From assembly GCF_017377795.1 (NCBI RefSeq), contig NZ_JAFRDR010000003.1:310001-374000 (forward strand): DNA of 64,000 nucleotides, in the 5' to 3' direction. The first letter of the stretch is position 1, and each line of letters begins with the position of its first letter. Positions 18,998-26,958 of the stretch are shown here, in pieces. The position numbers and the translations under genes are program-made. The notes below the pieces were generated by a model. The model did no database searches. It saw nothing but the letters and a program-made list of their open reading frames with translations, and was not told the origin of the DNA. The stretch comes from Williamsia soli. Lineage in GTDB: Bacteria; Actinomycetota; Actinomycetes; Mycobacteriales; Mycobacteriaceae.

Positions 18998-19986
18998 GCA
19001 AGCGGCAGTACGACGAGTCCGACGTCCGGGTACGCCCGGGCAGGAGCAGTCGTCCGCGTACCAAGACCCGTCCGGAACACAACGATGCCGAAACCGCGAT
19101 GGTGGTCTCGGTCGACCGTGGCCGGTGGGGTGTTGTGCTCGAAGAAGATCCGAGCACCCGGGTGGTGTGCATGCGGGCGCGCGAACTCGGTCGAACCCCG
19201 ATCGTGGTCGGCGACGACGTGTCTGTCGTCGGTGACCTGTCCGGCAAGACCGACACCCTCGCTCGCATCGTGCGGGTCGCCGAGCGTCGAACCGTCTTGC
19301 GACGCACCGCCGACGACACCGATCCCTACGAGCGGATCGTTGTCGCCAATGCCGATCAGCTCCTCATCGTCACGGCCCTTGCGGATCCCCCGCCGCGCAC
19401 CGGATTCGTCGAACGAGCTCTGGCTGCCGCGTACGTCGGTGGACTCACGCCGGTGTTGTGTCTGACCAAAGGCGACCTGGCCGATCCCGACTCGTTCCGG
19501 GCCGCGTTCGCCGATCTCGAGTTGCCGGTCCTGATCGCCGGACGCGACGATCCGATCGAGCCCGCCCAGGAACTGCTGGCGGGCAAGATCACCGCCTTGA
19601 TCGGGCACAGTGGCGTCGGCAAGTCGACGCTGATCAACCGGCTCGTCCCGGACGCCTATCGAGCAACGGCCGTCGTGTCCGGGGTCGGCAAGGGCCGGCA
19701 CACGTCGACCCAGTCGGTTGTCCTGCCTCTGCCCGGCGGCGGCTGGGCTGTCGACACCCCGGGCATCCGGTCGTTCGGACTCGCCCATGTCGGACCCGAA
19801 GACGTCATCCGGGCCTTCGACGACCTGAACGCCGCGATCGAGAACTGTCCACGGGGGTGCACTCATTTCGGCCCCCCGGCCGATCCGGAATGTGCCCTCG
19901 ACGCGCTGACCGGTCAGCAACACCGGCGCGCCATGGCGGTGCGCGAATTGCTCGTCTCCCTCAGCGTTGCCAACCCCTGGGACTGA
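18994..19986 (+). CDS. rsgA: Ribosome small-subunit-dependent GTPase RsgA
   Basis: 330 residues, equal to the M. tuberculosis protein. The TTG at 18994 overlaps the aroA stop. The circularly permuted GTPase order is clear: G4 TKGD, G1 [10 protein letters not shown]3 DTPG. An OB-fold N-terminal part and a C-terminal zinc motif ([16 protein letters not shown]) complete it. It matures the 30S subunit. Confidence 0.95.
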   Translation: MSKRQYDESDVRVRPGRSSRPRTKTRPEHNDAETAMVVSVDRGRWGVVLEEDPSTRVVCMRARELGRTPIVVGDDVSVVGDLSGKTDTLARIVRVAERRTVLRRTADDTDPYERIVVANADQLLIVTALADPPPRTGFVERALAAAYVGGLTPVLCLTKGDLADPDSFRAAFADLELPVLIAGRDDPIEPAQELLAGKITALIGHSGVGKSTLINRLVPDAYRATAVVSGVGKGRHTSTQSVVLPLPGGGWAVDTPGIRSFGLAHVGPEDVIRAFDDLNAAIENCPRGCTHFGPPADPECALDALTGQQHRRAMAVRELLVSLSVANPWD

Positions 19987-20011
19987 CCCACCTCAAACGC
20001 GCCACAAAACA

Positions 20012-20043
20012 GAAGACGCGCCACCTACAGGTGGCGCGTCTTC
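20012..20043 (+). terminator. Strong terminator between rsgA and desaturase
   Basis: Fifteen-base arms GAAGACGCGCCACCT and AGGTGGCGCGTCTTC pair with no mismatch and almost no loop. It lies midway between the convergent stops at 19986 and 20066 and probably serves both. Confidence 0.85.
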
Positions 20044-20065
20044 GTTCAGGTGGCTCGTTTGCTGA

Positions 20066-21319
20066 TCAGCTGGCGTGCAGTGCTTTTCGTCGGGCGGCAA
20101 CCTCGGCGATCGCGGTCTTGAGACCGGCTCGCCTCTCTTCGCCCGCCGCGGCCAACTGCTTGCCGCGGACGGCCGCAGCCGCCCGCAAACCGGTGAACTT
20201 CTTCTCCGACGCGGTCTCGGGCGCGTCGTCCGAGGTCGCCTTGAGGAAGCGGTCGGGCAGCGACAGCTTGCTGATGGTCCGGAACGTCTGCCAGTACTGC
20301 CGAGACAGTGACCCCGTCGTATAAGGGAGGTCGTACTTCTCGCACAGCTCGCGGATCCGGACACCGATCTCGGCGTAACGGTTGGACGGCAGATCCGGGT
20401 ACAGGTGGTGCTCGATCTGGTAGCAGAGATTGCCACTCATGAACGCCATCGCGGGTCCGGCCTTGAAGTTCGCGGTGCCGAGCATCTGTCGCAGATACCA
20501 CTGACCCTGGGTCTCGTCGACCAGCGTCTCCTCGGTGAACTTCTCTGCGCCGTCGGGGAAGTGCCCGCAGAAGATGACGACGTAGGCCCAGAAGTTCCGG
20601 ACGACGTTGGCGGTGAGGTTGGCCGTCAACGTGCGACGGGCGGCCTTGCCGGACAGCAGCGGGAAGATCACGAAGTCCTTGGCCAGCTGCCGGGCCACCT
20701 TCCTGCCGAACGCCTTGATCTGGGGAACAGCGATCTCTTTCGGCTTGTTGCCGGCCAGGTATTCCTTGATCTCCAGGTCGTGAAGACCGATGCCCCACTC
20801 GAACGTGGCCGCCAGCAGCAGATTCGCCAGCGGCTGGCTCGCGTGCTTCCACTGCCACGGCTCGTCGCGCGTGACCCGGAGCAGCCGGTAGCCCACGTCG
20901 TGATCCATGTTGATCACGTTCGTGTACTTGTGATGGATGTAGTTGTGGGAGTGCTTCCAGTGTTCGGAGGCACAGACCATGTCCCACTCCCAGGACGTCG
21001 AGTGGATTTCCGGATCGTTCATCCAGTCCCACTGCCCATGCATGACGTTGTGGCCGAGTTCCATGTTCTCGATGATCTTGGCGACCGAGAGCATCGCGGT
21101 CCCGGCAAGCCAGAAACCACGATTGCGACTGCCCAGCAGGGTCAGTCGACCGCCGGCCTCCAGAATCCGCTGTGCCGCAATCGTTCGACGCAGATACCGC
21201 GCGTCGCGCACTCCGCGATCGGATTCGATCTCGCGTCGCAGCGCGTCGAGTTCGGCGCCGAGTGCTTCGACGTCGGCTTCGGTCAGGTGCGCGTATTCGT
21301 TGATGTCAGTGATTGCCAT
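20066..21319 (-). CDS. Membrane fatty acid (acyl-CoA) desaturase, DesA3 type, copy 1
   Basis: 417 residues. Three histidine boxes: GHNVMHGQ, HNYIHHKYTN and QIEHHLYPD, which hold the di-iron centre of stearoyl/linoleoyl-CoA-type desaturases. Hydrophobic stretches between them span the membrane. Start ATG at 21319. It shares its opening (MAI-DI-EYAHLT-ADVEALGAE) and boxes with copy 2 upstream, so it is a tandem duplicate. The reductase partner is encoded at 24696-25817. Whether it shares a transcript with copy 2 is uncertain because of the hairpin-like repeat between them. Confidence 0.92.
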   Translation of the reverse strand: MAITDINEYAHLTEADVEALGAELDALRREIESDRGVRDARYLRRTIAAQRILEAGGRLTLLGSRNRGFWLAGTAMLSVAKIIENMELGHNVMHGQWDWMNDPEIHSTSWEWDMVCASEHWKHSHNYIHHKYTNVINMDHDVGYRLLRVTRDEPWQWKHASQPLANLLLAATFEWGIGLHDLEIKEYLAGNKPKEIAVPQIKAFGRKVARQLAKDFVIFPLLSGKAARRTLTANLTANVVRNFWAYVVIFCGHFPDGAEKFTEETLVDETQGQWYLRQMLGTANFKAGPAMAFMSGNLCYQIEHHLYPDLPSNRYAEIGVRIRELCEKYDLPYTTGSLSRQYWQTFRTISKLSLPDRFLKATSDDAPETASEKKFTGLRAAAAVRGKQLAAAGEERRAGLKTAIAEVAARRKALHAS

Positions 21320-21394
21320 TGCGCGTGGTTACTCCTCGCCGGCGTGGTTCCTGGGCCGCAGCAGGCCTGGACGTGATGTGTTGTTTCATTGTCC

Positions 21395-21429
21395 ATACGT
21401 TCCGGTGTAGTGGCGAACCGGAGACGTAT
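21395..21429. repeat. Inverted repeat between the two desaturase genes
   Basis: ATACGT-T-CCGGT and ACCGG-AG-ACGTAT face each other over a 10-base loop, starting right after the copy 2 stop. It could be a terminator of copy 2 or an operator of copy 1. It does not match the AACTTACG operator found upstream of copy 2. Confidence 0.5.
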
Positions 21430-21430
21430 A

Positions 21431-22729
21431 TCACGCAGCCCGGATGCCGTCGGCCTGAGCGCGACGCAGTTTTGTCACCGGAGACCGCTTGCGACGAAGA
21501 TTCTTGATCGCACTGCGCAGACCGCTGCGCTTACCGGTCGCAGGGTCGATGGATGCCACAAGGCGCTGCTCGGGATCGCTCTTGAACCGGCGCTCGGATG
21601 CGGTTTCGGGTGCGTCGTCAGCCGTGGCCTTCAGGTATTTGTTCGGCAGCGACAGCTTGGCGATCGTCCGCCACGACTTTCCGTACTGCACCAGGAACGG
21701 GCCCGTGGTGTAGGGCAGGTCGTACTTCTCGCACAGCGCCTGGACGCGCACCGAGATCTCGGCCAGGCGGTTGCTCGGCAGGTCCGGGAACAGGTGGTGC
21801 TCGATCTGGTAGCAGAGGTTGCCGCTCATGAAGGCCAAGGGCTTACCCGCGTGGAAATTGGCGCTTCCCAGCATCTGCCGCAAGTACCACTGCGCCTGCG
21901 TCTCGTTCTCCATGTCGCGCTTGGTGAACTTCTCTGCGCCGTCGGGGAAGTGACCGCAGAAGATCACGGCGTTGGTCCAGATGTTGCGGATGGTGTTGCC
22001 GACGAAGGTCGCGCTCATCGCCCGTCCCCAGGCATTCCAGGAACGGTTGGCACCACCGGCCAGCGCGGGGTACACGACGTAATCCTTGCTGATCTGCCTA
22101 CCGACCTTGACGCCGACGTCCTTCAGATCCTTCTTGAAGGCCTCGGGATTCGGATGCTTGCCGGCGGCGACGCGACCGAGCTCGAGATGTTGGACGGCGA
22201 CGCCGTACTGGAAGAACAGCATCAGCAATGTGTTGTACGCGATGTTGCCCAGGTTGAACGGCTTCCAGCGCTGGTCACGGGTGACGCGGATCAGTCCGTA
22301 GCCCACGTCGTCATCCATTCCGAGGACGTTCGTGTACTTGTGATGGATGTAGTTGTGGGTGTGCTTCCAGTGCGCCGACGGGCCGGTGTTGTCCCACTCC
22401 CAGCTGGTCGAATGCACTTCGGGATCGTTCATCCAATCCCACTGACCGTGCATGACGTTATGACCGAGCTCCATGTTCTCCACGATCTTGGCGACACCGA
22501 GCGCGCCCGCCCCCAGTGCCCACAGCTTGCGGTCGCGGGCTCCGAAGAGTAGCGCCCGCCCGGAGAGCTCCAGGGTCCGCTGGAATCGGATGGTGTTGCG
22601 GATGTACTTGGCGTCGCGTTCGCCGCGGTCGGCCTCGATGTCGCGGCGGATCGCGTCGAACTCCGCGCCGAGCGCTTCGACGTCGGCGTCGGTCAGATGG
22701 GCGTACTCGGGAATGTCAGAAATCGCCAT
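21431..22729 (-). CDS. Membrane fatty acid (acyl-CoA) desaturase, DesA3 type, copy 2
   Basis: 432 residues. Histidine boxes GHNVMHGQ, HNYIHHKYTN and QIEHHLFPD are present. ATG at 22729 is chosen because AGAGGAG lies eight bases before; the frame runs further but upstream it crosses the operator. Compared with copy 1 it has a longer basic C terminus (RSAIKNLRRKRSPVTKLRR). Probably the main DesA3-type enzyme introducing a cis double bond in acyl-CoA, working with the ferredoxin reductase at 24.7 kb, which has a matching operator. Confidence 0.93.
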   Translation of the reverse strand: MAISDIPEYAHLTDADVEALGAEFDAIRRDIEADRGERDAKYIRNTIRFQRTLELSGRALLFGARDRKLWALGAGALGVAKIVENMELGHNVMHGQWDWMNDPEVHSTSWEWDNTGPSAHWKHTHNYIHHKYTNVLGMDDDVGYGLIRVTRDQRWKPFNLGNIAYNTLLMLFFQYGVAVQHLELGRVAAGKHPNPEAFKKDLKDVGVKVGRQISKDYVVYPALAGGANRSWNAWGRAMSATFVGNTIRNIWTNAVIFCGHFPDGAEKFTKRDMENETQAQWYLRQMLGSANFHAGKPLAFMSGNLCYQIEHHLFPDLPSNRLAEISVRVQALCEKYDLPYTTGPFLVQYGKSWRTIAKLSLPNKYLKATADDAPETASERRFKSDPEQRLVASIDPATGKRSGLRSAIKNLRRKRSPVTKLRRAQADGIRAA

Positions 22730-22784
22730 CGAGAAAAACTCCTCTGGGTACTCTTCACGGAGGGTCAGCGTCCAAGCTGAGAGC

Positions 22785-22834
22785 AACCTACGGGTACGTA
22801 ACTTACGCCATCGTAGGTTCCGGAACCGTAAGTT
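22785..22834. promoter_or_regulatory. Overlapping operator array upstream of desaturase copy 2
   Basis: AACTTACGCCATCGTAGGTT at 22800-22819 is an 8-4-8 inverted repeat. An overlapping second one, AACCTACGGGTACGTAACTT, is at 22785-22804, and a further half-site CGTAAGTT is at 22827-22834. The first matches 18 of 20 bases with the site at 25852-25871 before the reductase gene. A TetR-type repressor is likely; the regulator is not adjacent. Confidence 0.7.
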
Positions 22835-22888
22835 GTCCAGTGGGGTGAGACTCACCTCACGCCTCCGCCGAGTCCACTTTTGCCCCAA

Positions 22889-23146
22889 CTGCGAGCTATA
22901 GTTGTCGGGTACTCCGCGCCAAATGCGCGGAACCGTCGTGGAACTGCTTCCTCGTGATACAGCTACCGAAGAGATTCGGTGCCGTCTTTATGAGTCGATC
23001 AAACCCACTGAGCTATTCACACGGCGATCGTTACTGCCCACCCACCCCGGTGGCCGAGTTTGAACCGGCCCAGGCGTGCGGCAGTCGCGCCCACCAGCGG
23101 TCGATCGTGTTCGAGACACCGCGTAAAACGGAAACGTGATTTTTTG
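22889..23146 (+). promoter_or_regulatory. Leader region of second DEAD-box gene
   Basis: About 258 bases. A good -10 TATAGT lies at 22897-22902 and would leave a leader of around 240 nt. A small hairpin CCGCGC-CAAAT-GCGCGG lies early in that leader. A 61-codon frame inside (22954-23139) has no ribosome site and no recognisable product. The leader may control helicase synthesis in the cold. Confidence 0.4.
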
Positions 23147-24601
23147 ATGACTCCTGTTTCGAATTCCACTGCACCCAGCCCGGCCACGGCCTCGTTCGCC
23201 GACCTCGGCGTACCCCCGCGCCTGGTGAAGGTGCTCACCGCCGGCGGCATCACCGCCCCCTTTCCCATCCAGGCCGACACCCTGCCTGACAGCCTCTCGG
23301 GACGCGACGTCCTCGGACGCGGTAAGACCGGAAGCGGCAAGACCCTGGCGTTTGCCATCCCGATGGTCGCCCGTCTCGCCGAAGGCACCTCTGCAGGTGC
23401 AGGCCGCCCCCGCGGCCTGATCCTTGCTCCCACCCGTGAGCTCGCGACTCAGATCACCGCCGTGGTCCAGCCGATGGCCGCAGCCCTCGGCCTGAGCGTG
23501 ACCACCATCTTCGGCGGCGTGCCGCAGGGCCGTCAGGCCTCTGCGCTGCGCGGCGGCGTCGACATCGTCGTCGCGTGCCCCGGTCGTCTCGAAGACCTCA
23601 TGCGCCAGCGCCTCGTGCGTCTGGATCGCGTCGAGATCTCCGTGCTCGACGAGGCCGATCACATGGCTGACCTGGGCTTCCTGCCCGGCGTCACCCGCAT
23701 CCTCACCGCCACCCCGACCGGCGGACAGCGTCTGCTGTTCTCGGCGACGTTGGACAACGGCGTCGACAAGCTGGTCAAGCGCTTCCTGGACCAGCCGGTC
23801 ATGCATTCGGTCGACGAGGCCACCTCGCACGTCTCGGCGATGACCCACCACATCTTCGAGGTGTCCGGCCAGGACGCGAAGAAGGGCGTGGTGTTCGCCC
23901 TCGCTTCGGGCCGCGGCCGCCGGATCCTGTTCATGCGCACCAAGCACCAGGCCCGCAAGCTGGCGAAGCAGCTCACCGATGCCGGTATTCCCAGCGTCGA
24001 CCTGCACGGCAACCTCTCGCAGGGTGCTCGCGACCGCAACCTGCTGGCCTTCTCTAGCGGGAAGGCCCGTGTGCTGGTGGCGACCGACGTCGCAGCCCGC
24101 GGCGTCCACGTCGATGACGTCGAATTGGTCGTCCATGTCGATCCGCCCACCGAGCACAAGGCCTACCTGCACCGCTCGGGCCGTACCGCCCGCGCGGGCA
24201 GTGCCGGCGACGTGGTCACCCTGACCCTGCCGGAGCAGCGTCGCGACATGTCGCAGCTGCTGCGCAAGGCCGCGATCAAGGCCACCCCGATCAAGGTGAC
24301 CTCCGATTCCGAGCAGCTCAAGACACTCGTCGGTGAGCCTGCCGATCTGGTGGCGCCCCCGGCCGTCACGAACGTTCCGAACCGGACCGCCAAGGCGCCC
24401 GGCAGCAGCCGTTCCGGCGGCGGCCGTCGTCCGGCCCGTCCAACCGCCAACGGCTCCGCGCCGTACGAGGGTCGCGGTCGCGGGCAGAGCGCCCGATCAG
24501 AAGGTGGTCGCGCCGAGAACGGTCGCACCCGCGGCCACACCGGCCAGGGCGGCAGCCGTCGTACCAGCACCAGCCGTACCGGCTCGGGTAGCGCCCGCTA
24601 G
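23147..24601 (+). CDS. DEAD-box RNA helicase, second copy
   Basis: 484 residues. Motifs: ASFADLGV..ITAPFPIQADTLP (Q motif), GKTGSGKT, PTRELATQ, CPGR in place of TPGR, DEADHMADLGF, SAT, ATDVAARGVHVDDV and HRSGRTARAG. The tail from residue ~400 is rich in Arg, Gly and Ser. The start at ATG 23147 follows a T-rich run. A VACPGR motif Ib and DEADHM differ from the first helicase (VGTPGR, DEADEM), so it is a distinct paralogue. It interrupts the desaturase-reductase pair. Confidence 0.9.
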   Translation: MTPVSNSTAPSPATASFADLGVPPRLVKVLTAGGITAPFPIQADTLPDSLSGRDVLGRGKTGSGKTLAFAIPMVARLAEGTSAGAGRPRGLILAPTRELATQITAVVQPMAAALGLSVTTIFGGVPQGRQASALRGGVDIVVACPGRLEDLMRQRLVRLDRVEISVLDEADHMADLGFLPGVTRILTATPTGGQRLLFSATLDNGVDKLVKRFLDQPVMHSVDEATSHVSAMTHHIFEVSGQDAKKGVVFALASGRGRRILFMRTKHQARKLAKQLTDAGIPSVDLHGNLSQGARDRNLLAFSSGKARVLVATDVAARGVHVDDVELVVHVDPPTEHKAYLHRSGRTARAGSAGDVVTLTLPEQRRDMSQLLRKAAIKATPIKVTSDSEQLKTLVGEPADLVAPPAVTNVPNRTAKAPGSSRSGGGRRPARPTANGSAPYEGRGRGQSARSEGGRAENGRTRGHTGQGGSRRTSTSRTGSGSAR

Positions 24602-24612
24602 ACCCCAGCACC

Positions 24613-24687
24613 ACAAACAAACCCACCCGTTCTGGGCAAACCCACTCGTTGCAACGAGTGGGTTTGCCCGGACGAGGTGGGTTTGTG
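24613..24687. repeat. Nested inverted repeat between convergent genes (element B)
   Basis: Inner 18-base arms GGGCAAACCCACTCGTTG (24634-24651) and its exact complement (24652-24669) meet at GTTGCAAC. Outer arms with CAAACCCACC (24618-24627) and GGTGGGTTTG (24676-24685) also pair. The unit CAAACCCAC thus occurs four times. It separates the DEAD-box and reductase genes and could stop both transcripts. Confidence 0.85.
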
Positions 24688-24695
24688 CGTTCGGA

Positions 24696-25817
24696 TCAGA
24701 CCTCGAGCGTGCAGTCGCCGGCGGCGACGCTGACGCACGTCTGAATACGTTCGCCCTCAACATGTTCGACGCCACTGCGTAGGTCGCGCACACAGCCTTT
24801 GCCGAGCATGACGACACAGCTCTGGCAGATGCCCATCCGGCAACCGAACGGCATCTGGACCCCCACGGCCTCTCCCGCCGCCATGAGTGTCGTCGCGCCG
24901 TCGACCGTGGTGGTCTTGCCGGTGGTCGCGAACGTGATCGTCCCGCCTTCGGCACCGACCTCTCCGCGCTCGAGCGCGAACCGTTCGATGTGCAGGTGAT
25001 CGCGCAGGCCGGCCTGCGTCCACATGTGGGTCAGCGAATCCAGTAGCGGCGCAGGACCACACGCCCACGTCTGTCGCTGTTCCCAATCCGGTACGAGCTC
25101 GCCCAGCCGCGCGTCGTCGATCTTGCCTTCGGTGCGGGTCAGCTGAATGTGCGTGCGCAACAGCCCCTCTGCCTCGAGTTCGTTCAATTCCTGCCCGAAC
25201 ATCACGTCATCGACGGTCGGAACCGAGTGGATCAGCTGGACGTCGGTGTGTTGCCCTCGCGACGCCATCGTGCGCAACATCGACATGACGGGTGTGATGC
25301 CACTACCTGCGGTGACGAAGAGCAATTTCTCGGGAAGCTCTGCGGGGAGGACGAACTCGCCCTGCGGCGCGGCCAGGCGCACGACTGTGCCCGGCGCCAG
25401 TCCGTTCACGAGGTGACCGGAGAGGAATCCCTCGGCCATCGCCTTCACCGTGATCGACACCAGCTTGCTGCGCCCCTCACCCGAGGTCCGCGGCACCGAC
25501 GTCAGCGAGTACGACCGCCAGGTCCAGCGGCCTTCCACCAGCACGCCGATACCCATGTACTGGCCGGGCTGATAGTCGAAAGAGAAGCCCCATCCCGGCT
25601 TGATGACGATCGTGGCCGAGTCGGAGGTCTCGGGCCGGACCTCGACGATCTTGCCGCGCAGCTCGCGCGCCGACCAGAGCGGATTTGCGAGATGCAGGTA
25701 ATCGTCGGGCAGCAGAGGCGTGGTGACCCGGGCCGCGACCGCGCGAATGGTGTTCATCGCCCGGTGGCGACTCGCGACGTCCCGTACCGGCTCTTCCAAT
25801 CGTTCACGCCAACCCAC
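24696..25817 (-). CDS. Ferredoxin reductase-type flavoprotein with C-terminal [2Fe-2S] domain (Rv3230c-like)
   Basis: 373 residues from GTG 25817 with GGAGG upstream. FAD domain with RSYSLTS, NAD-binding domain with [15 protein letters not shown] and ACGP, and a C-terminal plant-type ferredoxin with CRMGICQSC and a later Cys (IQTC). In M. tuberculosis the counterpart passes electrons from NADPH to the DesA3 desaturase. Here the pair is split by the DEAD-box gene, but the shared operator suggests they are still co-controlled. Confidence 0.92.
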   Translation of the reverse strand: MGWRERLEEPVRDVASRHRAMNTIRAVAARVTTPLLPDDYLHLANPLWSARELRGKIVEVRPETSDSATIVIKPGWGFSFDYQPGQYMGIGVLVEGRWTWRSYSLTSVPRTSGEGRSKLVSITVKAMAEGFLSGHLVNGLAPGTVVRLAAPQGEFVLPAELPEKLLFVTAGSGITPVMSMLRTMASRGQHTDVQLIHSVPTVDDVMFGQELNELEAEGLLRTHIQLTRTEGKIDDARLGELVPDWEQRQTWACGPAPLLDSLTHMWTQAGLRDHLHIERFALERGEVGAEGGTITFATTGKTTTVDGATTLMAAGEAVGVQMPFGCRMGICQSCVVMLGKGCVRDLRSGVEHVEGERIQTCVSVAAGDCTLEV

Positions 25818-25843
25818 TTGATGCCTCCATTCGACGAGCCCGT

Positions 25844-25879
25844 GTCACGCTAACTTACGCAACCGTAGGTTAGCGTGAC
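25844..25879. promoter_or_regulatory. Operator upstream of the ferredoxin reductase gene
   Basis: A 36-base palindrome: 16-base arms GTCACGCTAACTTACG and CGTAGGTTAGCGTGAC around CAAC, with one mismatch. The core AACTTACGCAACCGTAGGTT (25852-25871) repeats the operator at 22800-22819. It lies 27 bases before the start codon, where it would block the promoter. Confidence 0.75.
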
Positions 25880-25901
25880 CACCTGCGCCAGAAGGCGTCG
25901 G

Positions 25902-26183
25902 TCACCCGGCAGCCATTCGCCCCGCCAGGTGGGACTTCTGGCGTTCCACGATCTCGCGGAGGACATCGTCGGGCATCAACCAACCGTTGGAAAGGTGCCA
26001 CTCGTCGATCTGTTCGGCGAGCGTCTGATAGACCCCTTCGTCGAGGGCCTCCTGCCGCTGCTCGGCCGCAGTCAGCCAGGGGTTGCCGGCCGGAGGTGCC
26101 GGATGCTCGCAGTTGTCTGTCTTCGGAGACTTCAACGCTCGCACCACATGTGCGGGAAGACCGTGCAATTCCGATTCAGGCAT
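25902..26183 (-). CDS. Small protein of unknown function, last gene of the type VII-linked cassette
   Basis: 93 residues. The ATG at 26183 overlaps the end of the lipoprotein gene by eight bases. No signal peptide or membrane segment; it is helical and rich in Glu, Gln and Trp (NPWLTAAEQRQEALDEGVYQTLAEQIDEWH). No family is recognised. The tight overlap indicates a role with the two genes before it, possibly an immunity or accessory protein (inference). Confidence 0.6.
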   Translation of the reverse strand: MPESELHGLPAHVVRALKSPKTDNCEHPAPPAGNPWLTAAEQRQEALDEGVYQTLAEQIDEWHLSNGWLMPDDVLREIVERQKSHLAGRMAAG

Positions 26184-26958
26184 CAGTTGGTGCCACCACC
26201 GTGTCTTCGTTCTCGGGCCACCCCGGGACCGGCGCAAGAGCCGGCAGCGGGCGGTCGAATGTCAGTTCCTCGTCGTGCCGATCCTCCTGCGGAACGGGGT
26301 TGTTCGCCGGATCCATACAGGCAAGCAGATCAGCCTTCGACGACGTGAACGGTAGAGACTCTTCGACCGACCAGCCTTTGAACACATCATTTACCGGATA
26401 AGACGCCGGCCCGTACCCAGCGCTCGTCCGCTGCGGCCCCGGCGGTACCGGAGGTCTCCAGACAATCGTGGTGGCGTCGATGGTCTCTTGCGAAGCATCC
26501 GACGAGACATACTTAGCACCGACCTGATACGTCGTCGCCGCATCGAGGTGCATACACACCACCGATTCCCACCCACCCACAGGGGTCCGCGCCAAGCGAA
26601 GTAAGCGAAAATACACCGTTCCGTCCTCTTGCTGATTCTCCGCGTTCGTCCACCTGAAGTCATACTTCGGAAGAGTTTCGATGACCCGGGAATACCCCGG
26701 ATACCCACCCTCCATCCTGGACAACATCGTGATCCAGAACGACTCCATGAAGGCACGAGTCACCACCGCCGCCGGCGAGGTCAGATCAATCTCCGGCGTC
26801 GACACCGACCACCGAAACGTATTGTTTATGTGCTCCGGTGGCGCATACTCGTCCGGAACCGTCGCCTGATCACCACACGCAACAACGCCCGAAAGCGCCA
26901 CTGCAACAACACACACCGACACCCCCAACCGATCAAGCCGAAACGTCCTCACTCCCAT
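26176..26958 (-). CDS. Predicted lipoprotein in the type VII-linked cassette
   Basis: 260 residues. An N-terminal signal with lipobox VVAC (LSGVVACGD, Cys ~28) anchors it outside the membrane. Then ~230 residues rich in Trp, Thr and Pro with two further Cys (VVCMHLD, LLACMDP). No known domain recognised. It overlaps the 765-residue gene by ten bases and the next gene by eight. AT content is higher than in the flanking genes, which suggests later acquisition. It may protect against, or display, the large protein. Confidence 0.65.
   Translation of the reverse strand: MGVRTFRLDRLGVSVCVVAVALSGVVACGDQATVPDEYAPPEHINNTFRWSVSTPEIDLTSPAAVVTRAFMESFWITMLSRMEGGYPGYSRVIETLPKYDFRWTNAENQQEDGTVYFRLLRLARTPVGGWESVVCMHLDAATTYQVGAKYVSSDASQETIDATTIVWRPPVPPGPQRTSAGYGPASYPVNDVFKGWSVEESLPFTSSKADLLACMDPANNPVPQEDRHDEELTFDRPLPALAPVPGWPENEDTVVAPTDA

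Noticed and set aside
22954-23139. A 61-codon frame in the leader of the second DEAD-box gene
   Set aside because: No ribosome site and no recognisable product; overlaps the inferred untranslated leader.
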